Assembly (NCBI RefSeq): GCF_007559335.1
Contig: NZ_VMBG01000001.1
Location: 744,001-808,000, forward strand
DNA length: 64,000 nt
Reading direction: 5' to 3'
Source: Rariglobus hedericola
GTDB lineage: Bacteria > Verrucomicrobiota > Verrucomicrobiia > Opitutales > Opitutaceae
Shown: positions 53,701-63,400 of the stretch, piece after piece
Position numbering within the stretch: position 1 is the stretch's first letter
Layout: each line of letters opens with the position of its first letter
Translations under genes and position numbers: made by a program
Notes under the pieces: generated by a model
The model's input: the letters and a program-made list of their open reading frames with translations, nothing else
Told to the model about the DNA's origin: nothing
Databases searched by the model: none

Positions 53701-56507
53701 ACCACGCTCAGGCCCGTGGGCGGCTCGAACATGAAGAGGCGCAGCGCGGGGTCGCCCATATGGTTCATGTAGAGCGAGCCGTGGTAGTCGCCGTTGTTTT
53801 GGGCGTTGAACTTGTAGGTGTAGGGGCCGCCGTCGGAGCCGGTGGTCCAGCCGCGGTTGTTGATGCTCTGTTTCATCATGTCGCCCGCTTCGAGGCCCAT
53901 GCCCATGCGATGGTAGATGTAGCGCAGGCCCCAGATATTCCACGTGTAGCTCAGCGTGAAACTATCCTCGGAAAGCGACTTCAGCATGATGTTCGCGCTG
54001 TTGGTTATCCGGGTGGCCTCATACCAGTAGCCCCAGTGGCTCTGCATGCCGGTCCAGAAAACGGCGCGACCACCGACACCGCTCATCGGTCCGCTGTTGC
54101 CTTTGAAGTAAAACAGGTAGGGGCCGTTTTGGATGGTGTAGAGCTGGTCGGCGTCCTCTCCGGTCCTCGTGCGCGGAAGTGCGGCGTTGGTGATGAACTC
54201 GACATTGTTCATGCCGACGACGCCGGGCATGGATTGAAGCTGGGCGTCGCGCTCGTTGGCATAGAGCAGGCGATCAACAACGCGACGGCCGGGCCGGAAA
54301 TCGGGGCTGGCCACCTTGTAGCGGTGGAGCTTCCAGAAGTAAGTGCGCAGGGCCTCGGTCTCGGTCTGGATACCGTGGGAGAGGTCAATGCGGCTGAAGC
54401 CGAGCTCGACGCGTCCGTTGGGGCCCACCTCGGAGATCTTGCGTTGGTCGAACTGGCCGTCGCCCGGGATGTTGTTGATGGCGCTCGAGCCGTCGTTGGA
54501 GCCGGTGTCGGTCCAACCCATTCCAATCGCCCCGTCGGTGTCGGCGTAGAAGGCGTCGGTGCCGTAGGGGGCGACACTGCCGTGGCCGTCGGCGCCTGCT
54601 CCATCGCTCAGGCCGCTGCGGGCGACCGGCACTTTGCCGATCAGGGCGAGATTTTTCAGTTCGCCCGGGTAGGCGTTGTTGACCGCCAGGACGGCGTCAC
54701 GAATGAGCAGGTGGTAATTGTTGAGTGCGGAACCCGCGGTCGCAGTGGCGCCGCTTCCACCGGATGCGGGCGCGAGCGTGAGCGCCTCGTTCGCGCCGAA
54801 GGTGGCGGGCAGGACCACCGAGACGCCGGTGACGGATCCGGCGGGCGCGATGAGCGAACCGGTGGCGGTGGCGCCGCTGGTCGCCCCGGTGATGGTCACG
54901 CGGTCGTTGTCGCGATAGCCGGAACCGCCGGCGACAACGTTCACATTCCGGCCCACGCCGGAGTTGTCCACGGTGTTGACCGACACGTTCAGGCCGCCCG
55001 AGTTGGTCTGGAGACCGGTCAGGTAGAGGTAGCCGCTGTCGGTGTAGCCCGAGCCGCCCGAGGTGATGGTGATCGAGGTGATGACGCCGTTGGTGACGTT
55101 CAGCACGCCTTGAGCGGCGGTGGTTCCGTAGTTGAATCCCACTACGTTTCCGTTTACGTAACCCGAGCCACCGCCGAGGACCTGCACGGATTGAAGCGGC
55201 CCGCCTACCGTGGCCGTGAAGGGTCCGACGCCCGAGCCGGCGGAGGCGCCCGACACGGCGATGGCCTCGCCCTCGATGAAGCCGACCTCGCTGGAGGTGA
55301 CCTCCATGGAAAGGATCACACCGTCGGAATTGACGCCCAGGACCGCCTGGGCGGTCTTGCCGCTGGTGCCGCCCGTCAAGGTGACGGTGTCACCTTCGAT
55401 GTAACCGGAGCCCGTGGTGTAGATGCCGGCCTGGGTCAGCTTGCCCGTTCCATCAAGGTAGTCCGCGATGATCGTGCCGACACCGGAGCCGGTCGTATTG
55501 CCCGTCATGATGAGGCGCTCTTTTTCGATGAAGCCGGCATCGCTGGAATTGATGGTGAGCCAATAGACCGCGCCCGCCGGATAGTTGAAGATCGTGACCT
55601 GCGCGGTCTTTCCGCTGACGGCGCCGGTGAGCGTCACGTCCTGGCCTTGGGTGTAACCGGAACCGCCGGTGACTGCTTCGGGAGACCGGAGGGTGAATTG
55701 GGCGGTATTGACGCGACCGATCAGCGTGGCGCCGGTTCCGGTCGAGGTGCCTCCCGAGACGGTGAGCGCCTCATTGGCGGAGAAGCCCGTGCCGCCGCCG
55801 GCATTCGGAATCGAGACGGAGGAGACGACTCCGTTGGTGGCGGTGATCTTGCCGCGCGCGGTTTTCCCGGAGGCGTTGGTGAGCGTGATGTAGTCGCTGT
55901 TCACGTATCCGGAGCCGCCGGCGTTGACCTTGGTCGTGAGGATGTTGCCGTTGCCGAGCGCGGAGTAGTTGGGCGCACGCGGCACGAGGATCTCGTGCAC
56001 GGTCCAGCCGTCAGCGAAGAGGTCGGCTTTGTATTGCGCGAACTCGGCAGGCAGCGTCGTCAGGACGTCGGAGGCCACGACCACGGCCATGCGGCCTTTG
56101 GGCTGCGTGCCGTCAACTTGGATACCGCACAGGATGTAGCCCGAGGGATAAATCGAGTTGGTCGTCGTGCCGGCGGTATTGACGAAACGATACTCGTAAA
56201 GCGTGCCGACGGAGACGGTGTTGTCCGTCCACGTGCCCTCGCCCGCGAGCGAGACGCCGGTCGCGACCGCGGCGCCCCAGGAGAGCGCGTCGGGCGATTT
56301 GCGGTAGATGCTAAAGGTGCCGGGCGCGTAGGTTTTTATCCGTATCTGCGCGGGACTCGCCTGAACGGCGGCCTCAAGGGGGATGGTCTGGACAGTGCCA
56401 TCCGAGGCGGTCTGCAAGTTGGCCGGCGTGTAGGCGCGAAGCGTCGAGACCAAAATCGAGAGGCAAAGCAAAGCCGCAACGGCGCGCAGGTAGGGGTGTC
56501 TGCTCAT
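50757..56507 (-). CDS. Very large secreted protein: interrupted C25-like domain, Fn3, Ig, DNRLRE, LamG and shared tail
   Basis: 1916 residues with signal peptide (VAALLCLSILVSTLRA). Residues 138-178 (RMAVVVASDVLTTLPAEFAQYKADLFADGW) and 597-930 (LIRDAVLAVNNAYPGELKNLALIGKVPVAR, DAFYADTDG, MNHMGDPALRLF) resemble a gingipain-type C25 peptidase. Between them are about 400 residues of Gly-rich repeats (GGSGY..VTLTG..SGKTAQ, about six copies). The 597-930 part has no Cys at all, so catalysis by a thiol is impossible if the homology holds. Next: Fn3 (about 935-1030), putative Ig (SGALPAGLTFSSAGVLSGAP), a DNRLRE-type segment (HETFQRYDLSGLALNNSFVRATLHLYV), PKD-like, LamG (about 1520-1700), and a tail ending VTKRFMRLRVTRP. 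A surface adhesin or binding role is inferred. Confidence 0.75.
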   Translation of the reverse strand: MSRHPYLRAVAALLCLSILVSTLRAYTPANLQTASDGTVQTIPLEAAVQASPAQIRIKTYAPGTFSIYRKSPDALSWGAAVATGVSLAGEGTWTDNTVSVGTLYEYRFVNTAGTTTNSIYPSGYILCGIQVDGTQPKGRMAVVVASDVLTTLPAEFAQYKADLFADGWTVHEILVPRAPNYSALGNGNILTTKVNAGGSGYVNSDYITLTNASGKTARGKITATNGVVSSVSIPNAGGGTGFSANEALTVSGGTSTGTGATLIGRVNTAQFTLRSPEAVTGGSGYTQGQDVTLTGAVSGKTAQVTIFNYPAGAVYWLTINSSDAGFIEKERLIMTGNTTGSGVGTIIADYLDGTGKLTQAGIYTTGSGYIEGDTVTLTGGTSGKTAQAVLGVNSDGVILSMEVTSSEVGFIEGEAIAVSGASAGSGVGPFTATVGGPLQSVQVLGGGSGYVNGNVVGFNYGTTAAQGVLNVTNGVITSITITSGGSGYTDSGYLYLTGLQTNSGGLNVSVNTVDNSGVGRNVNVVAGGSGYRDNDRVTITGATSGATATGSLIAPAGSVTGVSVVLPATFGANEALTLAPASGGSGATATAGSALNNYHLLIRDAVLAVNNAYPGELKNLALIGKVPVARSGLSDGAGADGHGSVAPYGTDAFYADTDGAIGMGWTDTGSNDGSSAINNIPGDGQFDQRKISEVGPNGRVELGFSRIDLSHGIQTETEALRTYFWKLHRYKVASPDFRPGRRVVDRLLYANERDAQLQSMPGVVGMNNVEFITNAALPRTRTGEDADQLYTIQNGPYLFYFKGNSGPMSGVGGRAVFWTGMQSHWGYWYEATRITNSANIMLKSLSEDSFTLSYTWNIWGLRYIYHRMGMGLEAGDMMKQSINNRGWTTGSDGGPYTYKFNAQNNGDYHGSLYMNHMGDPALRLFMFEPPTGLSVVKTAGNPVLTWTASPDSGVIGYHVYRAAHASAPFTRLTATPITGTTYTDTIVTTGSHVYMVRAVRLETTGGGTFYNASLGATQSVNLDAAPTAVAISTTTLPAFNWNSPGSVSLDAQGGVPQYAWSLASGALPAGLTFSSAGVLSGAPTVTGTFTFTAQVTDQLNQTANQAFTLTVNSSSATVLYPEATTYTDKARSTSSYGTDEVGYISNIAANQHETFQRYDLSGLALNNSFVRATLHLYVTSGTAAGVIANVQANLIADAQDGWIDRGISRPFTGVSNNGSGKTRVACAGHGFTNGTQVSLAGLTGTGAPSNGPYALTVVDADNFDLLTVAFGSWTYDPALAFVSTTSMTYNTRPTSYNAGVPTLTDSGVNTPGTLLQFDVTSYVRETLANDSLKKMSLRFFTATQQTVTVGSANAYGSARPYIVFETTNAPDIAVISPTASPACIYTGSGILISTTVTPLPARAGSLTLQWTKVSGQGTVTFTSATSLSTGATFGSPGDYVLRLTANDGVDQSSRDIPVRVLSIPVNGPADGALKLRLALDETSGTTAVDSSGVASTTNGTFFESPAWNAAGRIGGGLTFSGGFQRVEVADSSTNPNPLDGLGKMTISLWFKADSIPSGGSAYAGIITKRIGPFNKESYRVELRGGTGNATISVTISGGTTLVAATTVAAGQWYHLCVVFDGSQATNNLRIYVNGSADKFSTITPTSVPRNNTAPLKIGSNDAWNFFGTIDEARIYNRALDLTEIQDLAAATPANMGPVVSAGTAIAGNTGELLPLSGSVIDDGNPAGSSLVLGWSKSAGLGNAAFGNAAAATTTANFNQAGAYTLRLTANDGAVTTYAQTTASIVAASGIDTWRMTHFGTTDATGNRADNASAANDGMANLLKYALGLNPNLPATAASAGLILQVQTVEGSNYLSYTFTGTAADVTYVVEATSDLNGTWTSLYTHSGSAPGTVKVDDTQSLSSVTKRFMRLRVTRP

Positions 56508-56551
56508 ATTGAGCAGCCACCTTTCCGGTATTCTTTACGAAAACTCAAGCC

Positions 56552-56573
56552 GTTAATCAAACATGTGATTAAC
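56552..56573. promoter_or_regulatory. Inverted repeat, candidate operator of the large secreted protein
   Basis: GTTAATCA-N6-TGATTAAC, arms perfect over 8 bp, 45-66 bp before the ATG. On the leftward strand TTGATT inside it, a 17-nt spacer and TAAAGA could be -35 and -10, so a repressor here would block the promoter. The core AATCAAAC-N2-GTGATT recurs at 63549. Confidence 0.55.
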
Positions 56574-56671
56574 TGGCAAATATCTTTCGTTTTTGGAACT
56601 CGCGACAGCCGTGCTGCCCGCGTTTCTACTCCTCATGCCCGTGCTGTCCGATGGCTTTGGTCAGCCTGAAT

Positions 56672-57910
56672 TTAAGGCCGGCTTCCTCTAGGCAGGCGCA
56701 ACGCAAACGCGACGGCCGACGACACGGTGGCGAGCGCCATCACGCCCTTCCAGCCCGCAGCCTGCAGCAACACCCCGCCAAGCCCGGCCCCGAGCGACAT
56801 GCCGGCGAACATCGCCGCGATCAGCACCGCGTTGAGCCGGCTGCGCGCCTCCGCATCGAGTCCGTAGATGATCGTCTGGTGGCCGATGAGCGTTGCCTGC
56901 ACGCCGAGGTCAAATCCCACCACCGCCAGCGCCATCGCAGCCAGTTGAGCGCGCGGCTCCAGCCAGCAGGCGCCCAGCATTCCGGCAAAGGAGGCGACCG
57001 CCAATGCCGAGCAAATCCGCGTCACCCAGGCCGGACCGCGTCTGTCCGCCAGCCGGCCGGCCAGCGGCGCGGCCAACGCGCCCACCGCTCCCGCCAGTCC
57101 GAAAGCACCCGCCGCCGCGCTGCCCAACCGGAAAGGCTCCGCGCTCAGCATCAGCGCGAGCGAGGACCAGAAGGCGCTGAAGCCCACCGCGAGCAGCCCC
57201 TGCGCCCACGCCGCCCGGCGCAGTTCCGGATGACGCCGCCACAGCCCGCCCAGCGAACGCAACAGCTCGCCGTAGGGCAGCCGCGTAGTGACGCGCAGCG
57301 AAGGCAGGAGACGCCACACCGGCACCATCGCCGCCACCATGCCGACCGCCGACAGACCGAGCATCGCACGCCAGCCGAAATATTGCGCCACCAGTCCGCT
57401 GACCGCGCGCGAGAGCAGGATGCCCAGCAGCAGCCCCGTCATCACCGAACCCACCACGCGGCCGCGACTGCGCTCCGGCGCCAACGTCGCGGCGGAGGAA
57501 ACCACGTCCTGCGCCAACGTCGCCGCCAGACCCAGGACAAAGCTCGCGGCCAACAACACCGTAATGCCCTGCGCAAACGCCGCCACCGCGAGCGTGCCGG
57601 CCAGCGTCGCCGTCTTCGCGAGAATAATGCGCCTCCGATCAAGCCGGTCGCCCAGCGGGGCAAGCAGGAGAATACCGGCCGCATAGCCGAGTTGCGTCAG
57701 CATCGGCACCGCCCCCAGCGCCGCCGGCGAAACCCGCAGGTCCGCCGCCATCACCGCGAGCATCGGCTGCGTGTAGTAGAGCGCCGCCACGCCGAGCCCG
57801 GCAACCGCCGCCAGCAGGAAAGTCAGCCCGCCCGTCAGTTCCCCGCCTTCACTGCCCGAAGCGGAGGCGGCGAGGGCCGTATTGTCATGCGTTGATCGAA
57901 TAGCATTCAT
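56672..57910 (-). CDS. MFS transporter (drug/metabolite exporter type)
   Basis: 412 residues with 12 predicted helices. The loop 2-3 signature LAPLGDRLDRRRIILAKTATLAG is that of the 12-helix DHA-type MFS exporters. Other helices include GLGVAALYYTQPMLAVMAADLRVS, LAATLAQDVVSSAATLAPERSRGRVVGSVMTGLLLGILLSR. It is divergent from a LysR gene across 74 bp, the standard arrangement for a regulator and its controlled exporter. Substrate unknown. Confidence 0.85.
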   Translation of the reverse strand: MNAIRSTHDNTALAASASGSEGGELTGGLTFLLAAVAGLGVAALYYTQPMLAVMAADLRVSPAALGAVPMLTQLGYAAGILLLAPLGDRLDRRRIILAKTATLAGTLAVAAFAQGITVLLAASFVLGLAATLAQDVVSSAATLAPERSRGRVVGSVMTGLLLGILLSRAVSGLVAQYFGWRAMLGLSAVGMVAAMVPVWRLLPSLRVTTRLPYGELLRSLGGLWRRHPELRRAAWAQGLLAVGFSAFWSSLALMLSAEPFRLGSAAAGAFGLAGAVGALAAPLAGRLADRRGPAWVTRICSALAVASFAGMLGACWLEPRAQLAAMALAVVGFDLGVQATLIGHQTIIYGLDAEARSRLNAVLIAAMFAGMSLGAGLGGVLLQAAGWKGVMALATVSSAVAFALRLPRGSRP

Positions 57911-57922
57911 GTCGCCATCAGC

Positions 57923-57949
57923 CTACCCGATCTCATTTTCCAAGGGTAG
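57923..57949. promoter_or_regulatory. Inverted repeat between MFS and LysR genes
   Basis: CTACCC-N15-GGGTAG in the shared 74-bp promoter region. The layout (dyad in the divergent gap) is what LysR-type regulators bind, although the half-sites are not a T-N11-A consensus. Confidence 0.4.
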
Positions 57950-57984
57950 TGGCCGCGCTCAAATAACGGTCATACGCTAAACGC

Positions 57985-59004
57985 ATGGCCAAATCACGCC
58001 CCTCTCGTCCCGCGACCTCCCCTGCCCGCTCCGCTTCGCCTGCGGGCGGAGCCGACCGGCTCGACCTGCTGCAAACCTTCGTGCGCATCGTGGAGACGGG
58101 CGGGCTCTCCTCCGCGGCGGCCTCGCTCGGCACCACTCAGCCGACCGTCAGTCGGCGGCTTCAGGAATTGGAGCGGCAGCTCGGCTGTCGGCTCGTGCAT
58201 CGCTCCACCCACGGCATCCGCCTGGGCGACGAAGGGGAACGTTGCTACCGGCGGGCACTCGAGCTGCTGGCCGGCTGGTCCGAATTTGAAGCGGAGCTGC
58301 GCGGGGCCGGAGCCGAGCCCGCCGGCCTGCTGCGCGTGGTGGTGCCCCACGCCTTCGGCCAGCGCCTGCTGATCGGCCCGTTGGCGGATTTTCTACGCAG
58401 CCACCCGAAGGTCACGGTTGAATGGCTGCTGCGCGACAACGCGCCGGACTTCGTGGCCGAAGGCGTGGATTGCGCGATCCATGTCGGCGAGGTGCACGAC
58501 GCCGCCGTCGTCGCCGTGCGCCTGGCCGAGGTGCCTCGCATCGTGGTGGCCGCGCCGTCCGTGACGGAGGGCCGCGCCCTTCCGTCCAGGCCGCGCGAAC
58601 TCGCCGGCCTGCCCTGGCTCGCGATCAAGACCTACTACCACCGCGAGATCACGCTGCGCCGGCGCAGGGGTGACGAAACCTGCCGCGTCGCCCTGCGTCC
58701 GCGCCTCGTCACCGACAATCTCTACGCATTGCGCGAGGCAGCCCTCCAAGGCCTCGGCGTTGCCGTGGTCTCGCGCTGGCTGGTGGCCGAGGACCTCGCC
58801 TCCGGCGCGCTCCGGCAACTCACGCCCGAATGGGAGGCCGCACCGCTACCGGTGCATATCGCCTACCCCTACGCCAAAATGTATCCGCCCGCACTGCGCG
58901 CCTTCGTCGACGCCATGCGCCGCCTCCTGCCCGCCGCACTCGGCGAGACAGTGCTTCCGCCCCGAGCGAGTAAGCAGTCCGGAAACGGCGTGAACCGAGC
59001 CTAA
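57985..59004 (+). CDS. LysR family transcriptional regulator
   Basis: 339 residues. A 30-residue Ser/Pro/Ala-rich N-terminal extension precedes the HTH (LDLLQTFVRIVETGGLSSAAASLGTTQPTVSRRLQELERQLG). The effector domain follows (AGLLRVVVPHAFGQRLL through LRQLTPEWEAAPLPVHIAYP, the LysR substrate-binding type). Probably controls the divergent MFS exporter. Its stop overlaps the end of the convergent helical-repeat gene by four bases. Confidence 0.85.
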   Translation: MAKSRPSRPATSPARSASPAGGADRLDLLQTFVRIVETGGLSSAAASLGTTQPTVSRRLQELERQLGCRLVHRSTHGIRLGDEGERCYRRALELLAGWSEFEAELRGAGAEPAGLLRVVVPHAFGQRLLIGPLADFLRSHPKVTVEWLLRDNAPDFVAEGVDCAIHVGEVHDAAVVAVRLAEVPRIVVAAPSVTEGRALPSRPRELAGLPWLAIKTYYHREITLRRRRGDETCRVALRPRLVTDNLYALREAALQGLGVAVVSRWLVAEDLASGALRQLTPEWEAAPLPVHIAYPYAKMYPPALRAFVDAMRRLLPAALGETVLPPRASKQSGNGVNRA

Positions 59005-60449
59005 AAAGCGGCGGCAAACGAAACCTGACTCGGCTTGCAGGGCACCTTCACATCCGGCGTGGTGCGCTCGCGATCCAGTTGTTCGTGCAACGCGCGGTTG
59101 GGCGGGTTCTCCAGAAAACGCCGGCCGACCCATTCGAAGGACCTGGGGTTTGCTCGGATGCCCGGCGCCACCACGAACTTTTCCCGGACATAGTCCTGCG
59201 CATCCGCGCCGCCGAGCCAGGAAGACGCAGCGTTCCGCCCGGCCTCCTCCTCGTGCGGGCCGCGAAACGCCAGGCGCGAAAGGGTCTCGTCGTAGTGGGC
59301 GAGTTGATACGAAAGAAAACGGCCGACGGTGAACTTGTTGGCCTGCCCGGAAACCGTGCGGTAGGCGGGACGCTCGGTGTCTCCGTTCCAGCACATCTCT
59401 TTTTGGGTGCGCAGGAAGCGGCCGATATCCTCGTCGGTGAAGAGCAGGCCATGCCGGTAAAGGCTGGTGGCGATGGAGACACCGGCCGCATACCATTCGC
59501 CCCTCGGGTCCGGAGCCATCCAGCCCACTTTCCACGCGTCCGCGCCGCCGGGTGCCACGTCCCATGGCCCCGCCGGACACCACGAGAGCCATTCGTAGTG
59601 ACCGTCAACGAGGGACAGGCAGTCTTTGAAACGCGCACCGAGTTGCAGCGCGCGCTTCAGGTAAGAGTCGTTGCCCGTCACACGGTGAAGCGCGAGCAAA
59701 CCATCCACCACCAGCGCAGTTTTTTCATGCGCGAGCGTCAAAAAACCGTCGGATGGAAAATCCAGTCCGCGATAAACCCCTCGCCCCTCGCCCGTCTCCG
59801 CAAAATAACCGCGCTTGTCCCACTTAGGGTAAAGCTGCGACTCCATCAGGTCCAGGTAGGCTTTGATCGTCTCCTGGTTTTGGTCGGCGTAGGACGGGCT
59901 GACGCGGGCGAGTTCGATCCAGCGCGAAAGGATGGAGATGGCTCGAAAGCTCATCTGCAGCTCGTCGATTTGCAGCGTGGGATTGTCGGCGGACAGGCGC
60001 GAAGGAATCGGCGAGCCCATCCACCCGAGAAAGCCGTCCGAAGCCGGCCGGAGGATGTCGAGATAGAGCCGGAACGTATCGCGGAAGAGATCGAGGTATT
60101 GGGTGTCGCCTGTCAGCTCGTAGGAGATGTTCAGGCAGTTCAGGTAGCGAAAATCGACCCACGCGAAAGATTCCGGGCTGCGCGCGCAATCCCGCGAAAC
60201 GCGCTCGGGATTACGCTGCTTGGCGAACTCAACCGCGTGGCGAATGAACGCGGTTACGATCAGTTTATCCCCTGCGGGCAACGCGTCGTCGGAGGCGGCA
60301 TAAACCACCTTGGCCTCACCGGACTTGGTATCCGTGCCCTTGGCCTGGCCCGGATGAGGCGCGCCCAGAACGAGAAGAAAAGCTGGAATAAAAGCCGCCA
60401 GACCGCGCAGGCCGGACGGCTTGCGAAACAGCGGACGGGAAGGAGCCAT
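59001..60449 (-). CDS. Secreted alpha-helical (toroid-like) protein in GH2 operon
   Basis: 482 residues with signal peptide (LRGLAAFIPAFLLVLGAPHPGQA). The body is a series of helical hairpins with many aromatic residues (DFRYLNCLNISYELTGDTQYLDLF, HEKTALVVDGLLALHRVTGNDSYLKRALQLGARF, GEWYAAGVSIATSLYRHGLLFTDED), the pattern of (alpha/alpha)6 toroids used by many glycosidases and lyases. No family motif is recognised, so no activity is assigned. It is second in a transcript with the GH2 gene (15-bp gap), which points to carbohydrate processing. Confidence 0.7.
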   Translation of the reverse strand: MAPSRPLFRKPSGLRGLAAFIPAFLLVLGAPHPGQAKGTDTKSGEAKVVYAASDDALPAGDKLIVTAFIRHAVEFAKQRNPERVSRDCARSPESFAWVDFRYLNCLNISYELTGDTQYLDLFRDTFRLYLDILRPASDGFLGWMGSPIPSRLSADNPTLQIDELQMSFRAISILSRWIELARVSPSYADQNQETIKAYLDLMESQLYPKWDKRGYFAETGEGRGVYRGLDFPSDGFLTLAHEKTALVVDGLLALHRVTGNDSYLKRALQLGARFKDCLSLVDGHYEWLSWCPAGPWDVAPGGADAWKVGWMAPDPRGEWYAAGVSIATSLYRHGLLFTDEDIGRFLRTQKEMCWNGDTERPAYRTVSGQANKFTVGRFLSYQLAHYDETLSRLAFRGPHEEEAGRNAASSWLGGADAQDYVREKFVVAPGIRANPRSFEWVGRRFLENPPNRALHEQLDRERTTPDVKVPCKPSQVSFAAAF

Positions 60450-60464
60450 CGGATTCAGTCTGGT

Positions 60465-63400
60465 TTATTTGGTCGCGAGTCGGCGTTTCTCGCTGCGTGC
60501 CGATTTCGCGCCCGGAGCGGCGACGGAGACCGCCATGATCTTCGACGCCGTCAAATCCGCGACCAGCGGGTCGATGCAGCGCGACAGCAGTCTCTTCGTA
60601 TCTGGCTTCCGGATACAGCCCGTCGCGAACTTCGCAAGCGAGGCGAGCACCGCCTCAGCCTCCGGCCTTCCGGCGGCGAGCGCCGGAAGAATCTGCAGAT
60701 GGCAGACCACCAGCGTTCCGCGGCCGACCGGCAGGGAGTAAACCGACGCGCCATGGAAATAAGCGGCCGGCCGTGTCCACATGTTGAAAGAAAGCGCGCC
60801 GGCCAGCACGCGCCCGCCCGCTGCATCGACATCGTCCACACGGTCGTATTTTCCCGGAATCAGCTCCGCCCATGAAAAGTCCATGAGCCCGTTGCCCGCG
60901 AGGTCACCAAAGACCTCGTTCGAGACATGGCCGACGGCGCGCATGATGGGCTGCATCCGCACCGCCGCCTCCGGGATCACCTCACGCAGGAGCGCCATTT
61001 CGGGGTTGAAGAGCACCGCGCAGCCGCCGATTTGGAGCATCTTCCGCAATTGCCCCATCTCCTCGAACCAGAGCTGACGGCTGGGACAGACGCGCGACTG
61101 GTCGAGAAAGACCGGCTGATCGGCCTCGCGACAATTATTGCCGAAGGGCGTGAGCGAAAAACCGAGTTTGCCCAGGGCAGCGCCCAGCACCGAGTCAGGG
61201 ACGCCGACCACCGCCGCCGTGCGCACGCGCGGGGGACGAGCGACCACGCGCATCTCGTGACGTCCGTGCAGCACGAGGTCCCCGGCCTGTCCCTCCGCAC
61301 GCCACGTCCAGAGTCCGGCCCGTTTCGGAGCACGCAGTTGTTTCTTCAACAGCACCCGGGGCGTTCCCGAAACGGGTTGAAAACGTCCACGCCAACGCTT
61401 CTCCACCACGCCGTCGATGGACAGCTCCAGCGACCAATAGGCCTGTTTGGCCGAGACCTGATCGTCGCCTCCGCCCAGCCAGATCAACTCCAATTCCACC
61501 GGCGCACCGGGCGCGGCGACACGCGGAGAGGTGACGATCGCGAGCGTGCCGGCAGCAGAGGCCTCGGTGATCGCCTGCAGGGTCGCCTTCGGACGCCGCC
61601 AGACATCGACCGCGCCGAACAGCTCGCCACTGGCATCGGCCAGCTGGCAAAAACAGTAGCCCGCCATACGCGGATTGCAGCGCAACGCGGTCGTGATGGC
61701 GTAAACCTCGTCGGCGCGAAGACGGTTGCACTGCTCGATAAAACGACGCGGCGTCCCGCAGGCTTGGACCAACGCGGGGTGCCGGAAATGGCGTTGAAGT
61801 GAGTCCGCGAAATCGGCGTGCAAACGGTAATCCTCCAAACCGGCCGCGCGATCCTCGGCGGAGTAACCCTTGATGACTTCATCGAACTGAGGCGGCACCG
61901 GAGGCGCGCCGTATTCGCTGATGAAAAACAACGGACCCTCGCGTCCCACCTCGCGGAACCGGCGCAGCATCTCCTCCGGCACGGGGAACTCGTGATAGAT
62001 GTGCGCGTCGAGCACGGGCTGCGTTCCTGGCACGCCGGGCAGCGTCATGAGCGCCGTTCGACCCTGGCTGGCCGTATCCGGCAGCATGTCCGCGGCACCA
62101 CCGCCCTCGGCGATGCCGTGTCCGCCGGACACATCGATGACCGGACGCGTCGGATCGAGTTTTTGCAACCGCGCGAGCCATCGCGTGGTCATGCCGATCA
62201 CGACCTGCGGAGAAAACCCGCGCAGATGAAAGACCTCGTTCATCAGACACCACACGACGACCGAAGCATGGTGCGCGTCACGTTCCACCAAGCCCTTGAT
62301 TTCCCGCCAGGCGCGCTGCTCGGCCTCGGGCGTGCGTTCCATCCAGCCGATCGGGGGCTCGGCCATGACAAGCAGACCGATCTCGTCGCAGAGATCGAGC
62401 CACTCGGGCAGAGCCGGCTGCAAGTGGGCGCGGATGAAGTTGAAGCCGTTTTCCTTCACCAACCGCAACTCGCGCTCCGCAAAGGCGCGGTCCTGCGGAC
62501 GCACCAGCGACCGCGGATAAGAACCCTGGTGGAGGAAACCCTTCAGCATGACGGGGCGTCCGTTGAGTTCGAAACGCCCGCCGCGCGCGGTGAACTCCCG
62601 CATCCCGAAACGCACGCTAGAGCTGTCGCACACGCCCCCGTCGCGACTCACCGTCACCCGCACCGTGTGCAGGAAGGGATCCTCGACCGACCAACGCCGC
62701 GCACCGGGCAACGGGATGCGCAGGCTCAGCTGATTGACGCCCAGTCCGAGCCGACGACGAATGCGGGCAACAGGCCACGGGCAAAAACCGTCCGCATCCA
62801 CAATCTCGCAGGCGATCTCGTAGGAACCCGCTTCAGCCACCAGCCCCACGGCCAGCTTCACGACCACTTCGTCGCGCGCCAGTGAGGGCTCGGGCGTGAT
62901 CCGTGTGATCGCCAGCCCGTCGGTCGCGATGAGGCTCACACTCTGCCAAAGTCCGCCGAAATTGTAATACCAGCCCGCCTTGCCCACCGGAATCGGGCCT
63001 TGGTTGAGCGGCGCTCCGCAACGGAATCCATCGATTTCGCGGTCCATCGGCGGATTCACCACACGCACTACCACGGTATTCTCACCGGCACACACCTTGG
63101 AGGAGACATCGAACTCAAACGGCAAAAAGCCGCCCTCATGCGCGCCGAGGCGAACGCCGTTCAGCCAGACTTCGGCGTGATACTGCGCCGCGTCAAAACG
63201 CAGCCGCAGCGTGCGATCAACCCAGTCTCCGGGCAGCTCAAATCGACGCAAATACCAGACCACGCCATCGTAGCCCGGCCGCACCAATTCCAAAACGGCG
63301 GGCACATCCGCCTCGATCGCTTCTTCGGGAAATACGGCCTGCCAGCCTTGGACCGAACCCTGATTCTCCGGATCAAACGCCAGGTGCCAGCACCCGTCGA

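Noticed and set aside
51117-56669. Uninterrupted 1850-codon frame on the plus strand opposite the large secreted protein
   Set aside because: The minus-strand product has a signal peptide, recognisable domains and ordered repeats. The plus frame is low complexity (Gly, Val, Arg, Glu) and starts and ends without domain logic; it arises from GC-rich codon bias.
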